Assembly (NCBI RefSeq): GCF_002858865.1
Contig: NZ_PJRR01000021.1
Location: 1-64,000 of the forward strand
Source: Caulobacter vibrioides
Lineage (GTDB): Bacteria > Pseudomonadota > Alphaproteobacteria > Caulobacterales > Caulobacteraceae
Reading direction: 5' to 3'
Length of the DNA stretch: 64,000 nucleotides
Numbering within the stretch: the first letter of the stretch is position 1; every line of letters starts with the position of its first letter. The notes under the pieces are model-generated. The model searched no databases. It was not told where the DNA came from and was given only the letters and a program-made list of their open reading frames with translations. Below are positions 1-7,494 of the stretch, one piece after another. The translations under genes were made by a program, and so were the position numbers.

Positions 1-120
1 GCCCGACTTCGCCAGCGTCATCGTGATCGCGGCGGTCAGCGTCGTCTTGCCATGGTCAACGTGACCAATGGTGCCGATGTTGCAGTGCGGCTTAGTACGT
101 TCGAACTTTTCCTTGGCCAT
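1..120 (-). CDS. tuf: Elongation factor Tu, 5' part only
   Basis: The first 40 residues of EF-Tu are readable on the minus strand, starting [20 protein letters not shown] and including the G1/P-loop GHVDHGKT that binds GTP phosphate. EF-Tu carries aminoacyl-tRNA to the ribosome in the cytoplasm. The gene runs off the left edge, so everything after G1 is missing. tRNA-Gly and tRNA-Tyr lie just upstream in the same orientation, the usual bacterial tRNA-tuf arrangement. Identification is secure; which tuf copy it is cannot be told. Confidence 0.97.
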
Positions 121-174
121 CGTCTCTACCTTCGCGCCGGCGGCTGGGTTGTTGGGAATAACTCTTCAGGGAGC

Positions 175-248
175 TGGAGCGGGTAGCGGGAATCGAACCC
201 GCATCCTCAGCTTGGAAGGCTGCTGCACTACCATTGTGCTATACCCGC
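175..248 (-). tRNA. tRNA-Gly (anticodon TCC)
   Basis: Read on the minus strand, this is a 74-nt cloverleaf with acceptor stem GCGGGTA/TACCCGC, T-loop GTTCGATTC, anticodon loop CTTCCAA (TCC) and an encoded CCA end at 177-175. It lies 54 bp upstream of tuf and downstream of tRNA-Tyr on the same strand, so co-transcription is likely. Confidence 0.97.
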
Positions 249-358
249 CCAATCACCCATCTGGTGCTAGCGGGGTCGCGATCGGCTCCCGGTCTTTCGG
301 CTCTGGGACGCCCCCATGCTTTTTAAAGGGCGCTGCCTTCCGGAACTCATCGCGCGCA

Positions 359-444
359 TGGTGGGGGAAGTAGGACTCGAACCTACGAAGGCTTACGCCA
401 GGGGATTTACAGTCCCCCCCCTTTGCCACTCGGGACATTCCCCC
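359..444 (-). tRNA. tRNA-Tyr (anticodon GTA)
   Basis: This is an 86-nt class II tRNA on the minus strand, with acceptor stem GGGGGAA/TTCCCCC, anticodon loop CTGTAAA (GTA), a long variable arm and an encoded CCA end. The long variable arm is expected for bacterial tRNA-Tyr. It is the first member of the tRNA-Tyr/tRNA-Gly/tuf cluster. I see no clear promoter or other element in the stretch 445-617. Confidence 0.97.
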
Positions 445-617
445 AAGCACGCGATGGAGTTCCGAAGCCGGCGGCCTTTATCCGCTTCGACGCGCGACGG
501 CAAGCCGTCAAACGCCGATGCGAAACAAAAGCTTCTTGGACCGGTGACGGACGATGCTAAGAGCAGCGCCGGCTGGCCGAGAAGCCCTCGGGGCCCCAAA
601 TCGGAGCGCGTCTTATA

Positions 618-1454
618 GTGTCCTCTCATTCCGAACGCAACGACCGGAAACGTCCTTCTGCACAAGGACGCGATTTTCGTTCCAAGCCCCGGAAACAGAA
701 CGACTTTTCCAGAGGCCAAGGCGACGCCAAGGACTGGATTTGGGGGACTCACGCGGTCGAGGCGGCGCTCGCCAACCCTCGCCGACCCGCTCCCAAGCGG
801 CTTCTGGCGACGCCTGATCGGGCCAAGCGACTCGCGCCGCATCTGCAAAAGCTGACGTGCCTGCAGGTGATGGAAGGCCAGGAGATCGCCAAGCAGCTTC
901 CCCAGGGCGCCGTGCACCAAGGACTGGCCCTGAAGATCGACGAGCCTGAGCCGCTGACGATCGCTGAACTGGGGACCCCGGCGAAGGGCTTCCTGGTCAT
1001 GCTCGACCAGATCACCGACCCGCAGAACATCGGCGCGATCTTCCGCTCGGCCGCTGCGTTCGGGGCCAAGGGCGTGATCCTGCAGGACCGCCACGCCCCC
1101 GCCCTCTCCGGCGTGCTGGCCAAAACCGCCGTCGGCGCCGTGGACAAGGCCCCCTACGCGCGCGTGGTCAATCTTTCCCGAGCGCTGGAGGAGCTGGCCG
1201 ATCTGGGCTGGCGGGCGGTGGCCCTGGCCGGCGAAGCCGAACAAAGCCTGGACGCCGTGCTCGACAGCCAGCCGACGGTGCTCGTTCTGGGTTCGGAGGG
1301 CGAAGGCGTCCGGCGGCTGGTGGCCGAGCATTGCGACGCCCTCGGCAAGATCCCGATGCCTGGCGGTTTCGAGAGCCTGAATGTCTCGGCCGCCGCGGCG
1401 ATCGCCCTCTACGAAGCCTCGAAAGTTCGCGCGGTGGACGAAATCGTTTCGTGA
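618..1454 (+). CDS. rlmB: TrmH-family 23S rRNA (guanosine-2'-O-)methyltransferase RlmB
   Basis: This 278-residue SPOUT methyltransferase uses SAM to 2'-O-methylate rRNA. A basic, low-complexity N-terminus of about 40 residues precedes an RlmB-type substrate-binding domain beginning WIWGTHAVEAAL. The knotted SpoU domain shows motif 1 NIGAIFRSAAAFGAKG (about 137-152), motif 2 VLVLGSEGEG (about 221-230) and motif 3 IPMPGGFESLNVSAA (about 245-259). The start is GTG with a weak GGAG 12 nt upstream, so it may be slightly misplaced. Membership of the RlmB/TrmH family is firm; the target nucleotide is inferred from the family. Confidence 0.9.
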   Translation: MSSHSERNDRKRPSAQGRDFRSKPRKQNDFSRGQGDAKDWIWGTHAVEAALANPRRPAPKRLLATPDRAKRLAPHLQKLTCLQVMEGQEIAKQLPQGAVHQGLALKIDEPEPLTIAELGTPAKGFLVMLDQITDPQNIGAIFRSAAAFGAKGVILQDRHAPALSGVLAKTAVGAVDKAPYARVVNLSRALEELADLGWRAVALAGEAEQSLDAVLDSQPTVLVLGSEGEGVRRLVAEHCDALGKIPMPGGFESLNVSAAAAIALYEASKVRAVDEIVS

Positions 1455-1561
1455 ATCTCTCTTAACCGTTTTGATTTCGTCGCAAGCTCGTGCTTTTCTC
1501 GCGAACAGCGGTCCGCGAGCGCTGCTCCGCGGAGAAATCTGACATGGGATCGGGGGACCCG

Positions 1562-3490
1562 ATGTTTGGACGTAATATACGCTTGGCCGCCTTGGCGACC
1601 GCCGCGGCAGGCGTTCTTGCGCTGGCGGGCTGTAGTGCGGGCGATCCGGTCGCCTCGGCGCCGCCACCAAGCGATCACCAGAAATCGTCGTCACCGCCGG
1701 AGCTGATGGGCGCGCCGCCGCCCAGCACCGCCCCAGCGCAGGACGGACTTTTGGGCGGGCCGGTCGCTGACGCCTCGGCGCAGGCCCAGGCTCAGGCGAA
1801 AGCCGACGCGGCGCGCCCGCCGCCCCCGTCGCATAACAGCCACCTGAAGACTTGGCGCCGTCCGGACGGCACCCTGGTCACGGCGATGCGGCCGATCCCC
1901 AATCCCAAGAGCGCGCCGCACGCCGCCTCGTCGGCGCCCAAGCGCGTCCACGCCAAGGTCCAGACGCAGGGCTCCTCGGCGCCGGCCAAGCCGGCTGTCG
2001 TCGCGGCGGTCAAGCCCGTGACGCCGAAGACGGTCGCCCCGGCGCCCGCGCCGGTGAAGGCCGTCCAGCCCGCGCAACCCGCCGCGCCGCTGGCCAAGCC
2101 GCCCGTGGTCGCTGCTGCGGCGCCCGCTGCGGCTCCGGCCCCGGCCAAGCCCGCCACCAAGCTTGAACAACTGCAGGCCGCCGTCGCGCCCGCCGCGACC
2201 AACGGCGCGGTCCTGGCGACCGGCGAAACCCTCGGCAAGGGCCAGCCTGGCCAAGTGACCCTGTCGCTTCCGGCGACCCTGGGCGAGATGATCCAGAAGG
2301 AAGCCGCCAAGCTCGGTTTGACCAAGGCGGCCAGCAAGACCAGCGCCTATGCCGAACTGCAGGGCGAAGGCTATGAGATCACCCCGAACGGGCGTCAGAC
2401 GGCGGTCGTGAAGGCGGGCGAGCCGACCACCTTCGCCTGGCAGGTCAAGCCCGGCGCCGAGGCCAAGGGCGAACTGAAGTCGGAGTTCGGTGTCGAACTG
2501 ACCGGCGCGAAGGAACCGCAAGGCTTCTCCCTGGGTGAGATCAGCAAGCGCGTCGCAGCCCTGCCGCAAGAGGCCAAGAAGGGCCTCGACAAGCTCGACC
2601 TGGGCGCCTTGAACGGCACGATCTCGCTGCCCGGCCTTGGCCCGACGCCGATCAAGACCCTGCTGGGTGCGGCTCTGGTGCTTCTGGCGCTGATCATTCT
2701 GGTGGGCGTGTCGCGCAGCGTCGCCGCTTCGCGCCGCAAGGCCGAAAGCCAGCGCAAGTACCGCACGCTGACCGACTACGGGCGCAACGAGATGGAGTTC
2801 GAGGCGCCTCCGGCCAGCACCCACGTGTCGCACGTGAACCCGTTCCTCGCCGCCGCCGGCGGCGCAGCGGCCGGTGCGGTCGCGGCCTCGGCTGTGGCGC
2901 ACCATGACGATCACCACGACCACGGGCATGGCCATGATGATCACCACGGCCATGACGACCACGGCCACGGCCACGATGATCATGGCCACGACGCCCACGG
3001 TCATGACGATCACGGGCACGGGGCGGATCTTCACGCCCACGCCCACCCTGAACCCCACGCCCCGGCTGAGCACGTTTCGTACGTGAACCCGATGGTGGCC
3101 GCGACCACCGCGAGCCACGCCGACCACCATGGGCACGATGCTGCTCACGGGCATGATGATCACGGCCATGGCCACGACGATCATGGTCACGGCCACGACG
3201 ATCACGGGCATGGTCACGATGATCATGCGCATGGCCACGACGATCATGCCCACGGCCACGACCATGGCGCCCATCACGCCCATGCCGAGCACACCGCCCA
3301 TGTGACCCCGGCCAGCCATGCCGATGATCACGGCCACGGCCATGACGACCATGGACACGGCCACGACGATCACGGCCATGACGCCCATGGTCACGGCGGC
3401 CACGGACATGATGACCACGGCCATCACGAAGACCATGGCCACGGTCACCACGACGCGCCCAAAAAGGAACTTGAGCACGCTCACCACTAG
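1562..3490 (+). CDS. Histidine/aspartate-rich lipoprotein-like membrane protein
   Basis: This is a 642-residue protein of unknown family. The chosen ATG is followed by a lipoprotein signal peptide ending in the lipobox LALAGC; a longer start 24 codons upstream would bury it. Residues about 25-210 are Ala/Pro/Lys-rich and probably disordered. Residues about 215-345 form a short globular part. One transmembrane helix lies at about 365-385 and is followed by Arg/Lys-rich sequence. The last roughly 195 residues are dominated by His and Asp (repeats like GHDDHGHG), interrupted by related blocks VSHVNPFLAA and VSYVNPMVAA. Such tails bind divalent metals. A terminator and then a TerC-family transporter follow, suggesting a role in metal buffering. 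The exact function is unknown. Confidence 0.8.
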   Translation: MFGRNIRLAALATAAAGVLALAGCSAGDPVASAPPPSDHQKSSSPPELMGAPPPSTAPAQDGLLGGPVADASAQAQAQAKADAARPPPPSHNSHLKTWRRPDGTLVTAMRPIPNPKSAPHAASSAPKRVHAKVQTQGSSAPAKPAVVAAVKPVTPKTVAPAPAPVKAVQPAQPAAPLAKPPVVAAAAPAAAPAPAKPATKLEQLQAAVAPAATNGAVLATGETLGKGQPGQVTLSLPATLGEMIQKEAAKLGLTKAASKTSAYAELQGEGYEITPNGRQTAVVKAGEPTTFAWQVKPGAEAKGELKSEFGVELTGAKEPQGFSLGEISKRVAALPQEAKKGLDKLDLGALNGTISLPGLGPTPIKTLLGAALVLLALIILVGVSRSVAASRRKAESQRKYRTLTDYGRNEMEFEAPPASTHVSHVNPFLAAAGGAAAGAVAASAVAHHDDHHDHGHGHDDHHGHDDHGHGHDDHGHDAHGHDDHGHGADLHAHAHPEPHAPAEHVSYVNPMVAATTASHADHHGHDAAHGHDDHGHGHDDHGHGHDDHGHGHDDHAHGHDDHAHGHDHGAHHAHAEHTAHVTPASHADDHGHGHDDHGHGHDDHGHDAHGHGGHGHDDHGHHEDHGHGHHDAPKKELEHAHH

Positions 3491-3512
3491 GTCGAGCGCA
3501 GGTTCAGAACCC

Positions 3513-3549
3513 AGAGCCCCGGATCCCACGATCCGGGGCTCTTTCTTTT
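3513..3549 (+). terminator. Intrinsic terminator after the His-rich gene
   Basis: A perfect 13-bp stem, AGAGCCCCGGATC / GATCCGGGGCTCT, with loop CCAC is followed by TTCTTTT. It begins 22 bp after the stop codon of the His-rich gene, so the TerC gene downstream probably has its own promoter. Confidence 0.9.
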
Positions 3550-3613
3550 CTGATCCGTCGTGAAAAGGCGTTTGCGCCTTGCATCGTCCGGCGCGCCACA
3601 GCATTGAGAGGCC

Positions 3614-4354
3614 ATGTTTGACGCCCTGATCGCCCAGCTCGGCGCCTTCCAAGGCCCGCTGACCGCCCTTCTGCAAGTCCTGATGATCGACCTCGTCCTG
3701 GCCGGCGACAACGCCGTGGCCGTGGGCTTGGCGGCCGGCGGCCTGCCCGCCAAGGAGCGCAAGAAGGTCATTCTCTACGGCCTAGGCGCGGCGGTCTTGC
3801 TGCGGATCACCTTCGCCCTGATCACCACCTGGCTGCTGGGCGTGGTGGGCCTCTTGCTGGCCGGCGGCTTCCTGCTGCTCTGGGTCTGCTGGAAGATGTG
3901 GCGCGAACTGCGTGAGCAGACCACGCACGACGAGGCCGACGCCATGGCCATGATCGACGATGATCCCAGCACCGAACCCCGGGCGCGTCCGAACAAGACC
4001 TTCAAGGCCGCGTTCCTGCAGGTGCTGATCGCCGACGTCTCGATGTCGCTGGACAACGTCCTGGCCGTCGCCGGCGCCGCCCGCGAGCATCCGGGCATCC
4101 TGATCTTCGGCCTCTTGCTGTCGATCGTGCTGATGGGCGTGGCCGCTACGGCCATCGCCAACCTGCTGCACAAGCACCGCTGGATCGGCTTCGTCGGCCT
4201 GGCCATCGTGCTCTATGTGGCCGCGCACATGATCTGGACGGGCCATCGCAGCGTGGTGATGGATCTGAACCATACGCCCGCCTACAACGCGGCCGTCCCG
4301 GACCTGATCGACATCACGCCGGACGAAGTCGCCCAGCACAACAAGCACCGCTGA
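3614..4354 (+). CDS. TerC/YjbE-family integral membrane protein, probable metal exporter
   Basis: This 246-residue protein has about seven transmembrane helices. It carries the two internally repeated acidic motifs of the TerC superfamily, DLVLAGDNAV (about 26-35) and SMSLDNVLAV (about 143-152), whose Asp/Asn residues in membrane helices are thought to bind the transported cation. The family includes Alx/MeeF-type Mn2+ exporters and tellurite-resistance TerC. The hydrophilic loop between the halves (about 95-130) is acidic. No yybP-ykoY manganese riboswitch is visible in the 123 bp upstream. The His-rich protein upstream supports a metal-homeostasis role; the substrate is inferred. Confidence 0.88.
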   Translation: MFDALIAQLGAFQGPLTALLQVLMIDLVLAGDNAVAVGLAAGGLPAKERKKVILYGLGAAVLLRITFALITTWLLGVVGLLLAGGFLLLWVCWKMWRELREQTTHDEADAMAMIDDDPSTEPRARPNKTFKAAFLQVLIADVSMSLDNVLAVAGAAREHPGILIFGLLLSIVLMGVAATAIANLLHKHRWIGFVGLAIVLYVAAHMIWTGHRSVVMDLNHTPAYNAAVPDLIDITPDEVAQHNKHR

Positions 4355-4362
4355 CGGCGCTC

Positions 4363-4410
4363 TAGAGCCCTTTAGCTTTAGATGGAATCATCTAAAGCTA
4401 AAGGGCTCTA
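4363..4410. repeat. Intergenic palindrome, AGAGC family, copy A1
   Basis: Perfect 22-bp inverted arms bounded by TAGAGC and GCTCTA surround the 4-nt loop GAAT. The loop junction contains GAATC, a GANTC site that CcrM would methylate. It forms the left half of a palindrome pair between convergent genes. It could act as a bidirectional terminator or mRNA 3' stabiliser. Confidence 0.9.
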
Positions 4411-4422
4411 AATGTTTGATTT

Positions 4423-4474
4423 TAGAGCCTGTTTATCTGGTTTAGATGGTTCCATCTAAACCAGACAGGCTCTA
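4423..4474. repeat. Intergenic palindrome, AGAGC family, copy A2
   Basis: The left arm starts TAGAGCCTG and the right arm ends CAGGCTCTA, with loop TT and a 4-nt bulge in one arm. It lies 12 bp after copy A1. The terminal CTA, read on the minus strand, is the TAG stop codon of the adjacent 141-residue gene, so the repeat and coding sequence overlap by exactly the stop codon. Confidence 0.88.
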
Positions 4475-4897
4475 GCGTCCCGGAAGCGGCGGCAGGTCGA
4501 GACGTCTGAGGTCGGCCATGCGCGCGTAGAGTCGCAGGATCCGGTCGTGACGAGCCGCGTCGCCCCGCGCCTCGACCGCCTCATGCAGGCCGATCAGCGC
4601 CAGGCGCAGGGCGGCGTTCACGCGGTCAAGACCGCCGATCGTGAGCTCGGCGGGATCGGCCGGCCAGTCGGCGGACAGGGCGTAGTCGGCGGTCGCCTCC
4701 GAAAGCACCTCGCGGATCGCCGCGTTCTCGGTCACCCGCGCCGCCGCGCCCCGCTCGGCCTCCTGCGCGGCCAGCAGCGACAGCAGCGCCACCACCGCGA
4801 CTTTCCCGGCCATGAACTCGCCCTGCTGTTCGGGCGGTCCCGGCTCGGCCATGCACAGGAAGTTGCCGACCAGGATATCGGACACGCTCGGCGTCAT
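4472..4897 (-). CDS. Small conserved hypothetical protein, partner of the APH-fold kinase
   Basis: This is a 141-residue, mostly helical, acidic protein of unrecognised family. The start chosen is the ATG overlapping the stop of the upstream kinase gene by 4 bp (ATGA), which implies translational coupling. A longer frame exists upstream, but only inside the kinase gene. Its size and position recall LvaB-like small proteins that accompany LvaA-type APH-fold kinases in Pseudomonas; that analogy is inference from arrangement, not from a motif I can see. It is the last gene of a three-gene minus-strand unit. Confidence 0.75.
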   Translation of the reverse strand: MTPSVSDILVGNFLCMAEPGPPEQQGEFMAGKVAVVALLSLLAAQEAERGAAARVTENAAIREVLSEATADYALSADWPADPAELTIGGLDRVNAALRLALIGLHEAVEARGDAARHDRILRLYARMADLRRLDLPPLPGR

Positions 4898-5904
4898 GAC
4901 AGCCCCTCCATGCGCAGCAGCGCCTCGGCCAGGATCTGGTCGTGGCGGCGAGCGGTGTACCAGCCCGAAATCGCCAGCACCGGATCCTTGAATCCGCCGT
5001 CGCGGTATTCCTTGGCCGCCGAAGTCCAGATCGCCTGACCCTTCACGGCGTTGAACAACGACCACCAGGCCAGGGCCGGCTCATCGACCTCGAGGCCGCT
5101 GACCTCCCGCCAGAGGGCCAGGGCCTCGTCGCGCGGCAGCATGCCGCCCACCTTGTCGACCTCGAAATGCCCCCACAGCGGATCCATCGCCCAGCCCAGG
5201 TCCTCCAACGGATCGCCCAGGTGGACCATCTCCCAGTCGAGGATCGCCAGGATCTTGCCTGCCCCGTCGTGCAGGAAGTTGCCCGTCCGGTAGTCGCCGT
5301 GCACCACGCGCACCGCCTGGGCCGGCGGCGGCGGACGGCGGCGCAAGGCGCGGATCGCCGCCCAGACAATGGGTTGCGGATGCTGCTGGTCGTCCTCGAT
5401 GACCTTGGTCCAGTGGTCGAGCGCGATCCGCCAGCAATCCTCGGGCGCGGGACGCTCGGCGACCCTGGCCAGCGGCAGATCGGTGGGATCGGCTCGCGCG
5501 ATGGTCCCAAGAATGCGAAAGAACTGCTCGCCGATCGTCCGGGCGTGCTCGCCATAAGGAACGACCGTGAAGGGCGAGGCGGCGGCCCCGCCCTCGACCC
5601 GTTCCATGATGAAGAACGGCCGCTCCAGTTCGGCGCCCTCGGGCTCCATCGCCACAGGACGCGGAACGGGCAGGCAGTCGTGGAACGACTCGAAGGCCAG
5701 GTATTCGAGATTTCGATCGGTTTCGATCAGGCTGCCCGGCGGGTCGCGGCGCAGGATCAGCGGATGCGCCTGCCCCTCCGCCACGGCGGCGAAGCGGTAG
5801 GTCTCGCGGCTGGCGCCGCCGGGAATGCGCGAGAGGTCCGACACCGTTACGGGCGTCGACCATATGCGCGAGAGATACGCCTCAAGGCGCTCGGTCAGGC
5901 TCAT
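4894..5904 (-). CDS. APH-fold phosphotransferase family protein (ACAD10/11- and LvaA-like kinase)
   Basis: This 336-residue kinase has the aminoglycoside-phosphotransferase fold. The nucleotide-binding N-lobe carries IPGGASRETYRF. The Brenner catalytic motif HGDYRTGN is at 202-209, with the catalytic Asp and Mg-binding Asn, and the second metal motif ILDWE is at about 221-225. In this subfamily characterised members phosphorylate hydroxyacyl-CoA or small hydroxylated substrates rather than antibiotics. It overlaps its upstream neighbour (a lipocalin-like protein) and its downstream neighbour (141 residues) by 4 bp each, so the three are co-translated. The substrate is not known. Confidence 0.88.
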   Translation of the reverse strand: MSLTERLEAYLSRIWSTPVTVSDLSRIPGGASRETYRFAAVAEGQAHPLILRRDPPGSLIETDRNLEYLAFESFHDCLPVPRPVAMEPEGAELERPFFIMERVEGGAAASPFTVVPYGEHARTIGEQFFRILGTIARADPTDLPLARVAERPAPEDCWRIALDHWTKVIEDDQQHPQPIVWAAIRALRRRPPPPAQAVRVVHGDYRTGNFLHDGAGKILAILDWEMVHLGDPLEDLGWAMDPLWGHFEVDKVGGMLPRDEALALWREVSGLEVDEPALAWWSLFNAVKGQAIWTSAAKEYRDGGFKDPVLAISGWYTARRHDQILAEALLRMEGLS

Positions 5905-7007
5905 GGGGCCAGATCCAGGATCGAGGCGAAACCGGACGGCGCGTGCGGCCCGATCGCCAGCTGCTCGAAGACGCCCCGGCCGACGTGGGAACGGCCCTCG
6001 CCGTCGACATAGGTCACGCGGCTCAGCGCCTGCACATGCAGATGGTGCGGCATGCGACGGTCGATGTCCGCCAGCACGAAGTCTTCCCGCTCGACCTTCA
6101 GCGCGCCCTGGTTATGGCCGTGCCCCCAGACCGGATGGGTATAGCCCAGGCCCAGCATGAAGAACTCGGTCTGGGGCGTGATCGTCACCGAACCGCCCTC
6201 GCCGAGGTTGAGGTTGGCCGCGCTGGCGTGGCGCGTGCCGCTCTTCCAGCGGATGGCGCACGACGATTCCGCAAAGCCGCCGAACGCTTCCTCGCGCCCG
6301 CCATCCTCCAGCCAGACCGCGCGGCGGTTCCAGGGGCGGCCCAGCTCGTCGTCATTGGTGTGGAAGAAGAAGCTGCCGTCGGCGAAATTGCACGGGCTCC
6401 ACAGCCAGAAAAACTGCGGCGGCACGGGCGGAACCGGCTCCTGCGGGTCCCGCGCGCCGACCGGCCGCACGCCCCAAGAGCGGTCGCGGGTGCCGACAAA
6501 GCCCTCGACGGTGGTGCGGACGCCGTCGACCTCCACCCAGCCACTATAGCGGCCGTTCTGGGTGAGACGCGTGTAGTCCATGAAGGCGCGCGGGCCGTTG
6601 CGGCGGATGAAGCGCGGCTCCTCGATCGGGAAGGCGCGGCCCTCGAACACGATCTCGGCCGCGACGCCCTGTTCGGGGGCCTGCACGACCAGTTTCAGGC
6701 GTTGCAGCGGCTGCAGCACCTCGATCGCAATCGGACCGACCCTCAGGTCCATCCGCTCCATGCCCAACCAGCGGCTGGCGTGGAGATTGACCTGCTTGCC
6801 GTCCTTCATCACGCAGAACGAGGCGTCGGCGATGTTCAGGTGCGGATAGACGCCGAACGCGGCGGCGAAGAACAGGTCGCCCCCGTCGCCCTCGGGCGCG
6901 TAACCGTTGAAGAAGTAGCGATCATAGAAGTTCCGATCCGTGCCGGCGTAGGCCACGGGCTCGGGCGTCTGATGGATCGGATAATCGTCGCCCCAGGTGA
7001 GCGCCAT
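5901..7007 (-). CDS. Hypothetical protein with lipocalin/CrtC-like features
   Basis: This 368-residue protein has no signal peptide or membrane helix. It is rich in aromatic residues and beta strands, with segments such as DRSWGVRP and FFWLWSPCNFADG that recall the AttH/carotenoid-1,2-hydratase (DUF7064/7065-like) fold. Family assignment comes from overall character and is tentative. It is the promoter-proximal gene of the unit with the APH-fold kinase, overlapping it by 4 bp. A role in handling a hydrophobic, possibly isoprenoid or fatty, substrate is plausible but inferred. Confidence 0.7.
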   Translation of the reverse strand: MALTWGDDYPIHQTPEPVAYAGTDRNFYDRYFFNGYAPEGDGGDLFFAAAFGVYPHLNIADASFCVMKDGKQVNLHASRWLGMERMDLRVGPIAIEVLQPLQRLKLVVQAPEQGVAAEIVFEGRAFPIEEPRFIRRNGPRAFMDYTRLTQNGRYSGWVEVDGVRTTVEGFVGTRDRSWGVRPVGARDPQEPVPPVPPQFFWLWSPCNFADGSFFFHTNDDELGRPWNRRAVWLEDGGREEAFGGFAESSCAIRWKSGTRHASAANLNLGEGGSVTITPQTEFFMLGLGYTHPVWGHGHNQGALKVEREDFVLADIDRRMPHHLHVQALSRVTYVDGEGRSHVGRGVFEQLAIGPHAPSGFASILDLAP

Positions 7008-7116
7008 GCCGTCCCTCCCCTGTTCGCGCCGACGCTCTGACGGGCCGGCTTTACGAGCAGGTGAACGACGTTAAGGTCGCGGCGAACGATTGCAACAGTG
7101 ACGGAGCGTAAAGGCG

Positions 7117-7494
7117 ATGGAAGGGTGGACACCCCGGACCTGGACGGGCCTGGCGGCCGCCAACGGTCTCTTGGCCGTGGCGTTCGGCGCCTTCGCCGCG
7201 CATGGGATCGATGGCTGGAAGGCCGTCGAGTGGCTGAAGACCGGCGCCCAGTATCAGATGATCCACGCCCTGGCCGTCTTCGCCGCCTTCACGCTGCACA
7301 AGGCCGGCGCCCGGAGCATGGGACTGGTGACGGCGCTGTTCTTTGTCGGAATTCTGCTGTTCTCAGGATCGCTCTACGCCATGGCGCTGGGCGCGCCGCG
7401 AGCTCTAGGCATGATCACGCCGTTGGGCGGGCTGTCGTTCATGGCCGGCTGGGCGCTGATGGCCTGGCGCGGTTTCAACCAGCCTCAGGCCTGA
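7117..7494 (+). CDS. DUF423 family small membrane protein
   Basis: This 125-residue inner-membrane protein has four predicted transmembrane helices. The family signature is visible: AANGLLAVAFGAFAAHG near the N-terminus, TGAQYQMIHALA in the middle and GSLYAMALG after helix 3. The biochemical function of DUF423 (YgdD/YwdK) proteins is unknown. A GGAG-containing sequence precedes the ATG. The 3' end overlaps the convergent MFS gene by 10 bp. Confidence 0.9.
   Translation: MEGWTPRTWTGLAAANGLLAVAFGAFAAHGIDGWKAVEWLKTGAQYQMIHALAVFAAFTLHKAGARSMGLVTALFFVGILLFSGSLYAMALGAPRALGMITPLGGLSFMAGWALMAWRGFNQPQA

Noticed and set aside
175-444. tRNA genes as integration sites of a mobile element
   Set aside because: No integrase, direct repeat or foreign gene lies next to either tRNA; the same holds for tRNA-Thr at 22737.
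2895-3490. Tandem DNA repeats resembling a CRISPR or satellite array
   Set aside because: The period is irregular and the repeats encode in-frame His/Asp peptide repeats; there are no constant spacers.
3491-3613. Possible yybP-ykoY Mn2+ riboswitch before the TerC gene
   Set aside because: Only a simple terminator hairpin is seen; the conserved riboswitch core is absent and the gap is too short.
1691-3676. Long minus-strand reading frame opposite the His-rich gene, full of Val/Met repeats
   Set aside because: It mirrors the repetitive GC-rich coding strand; no domain, no start signal, and the plus-strand protein has a clear lipobox, helix and terminator.
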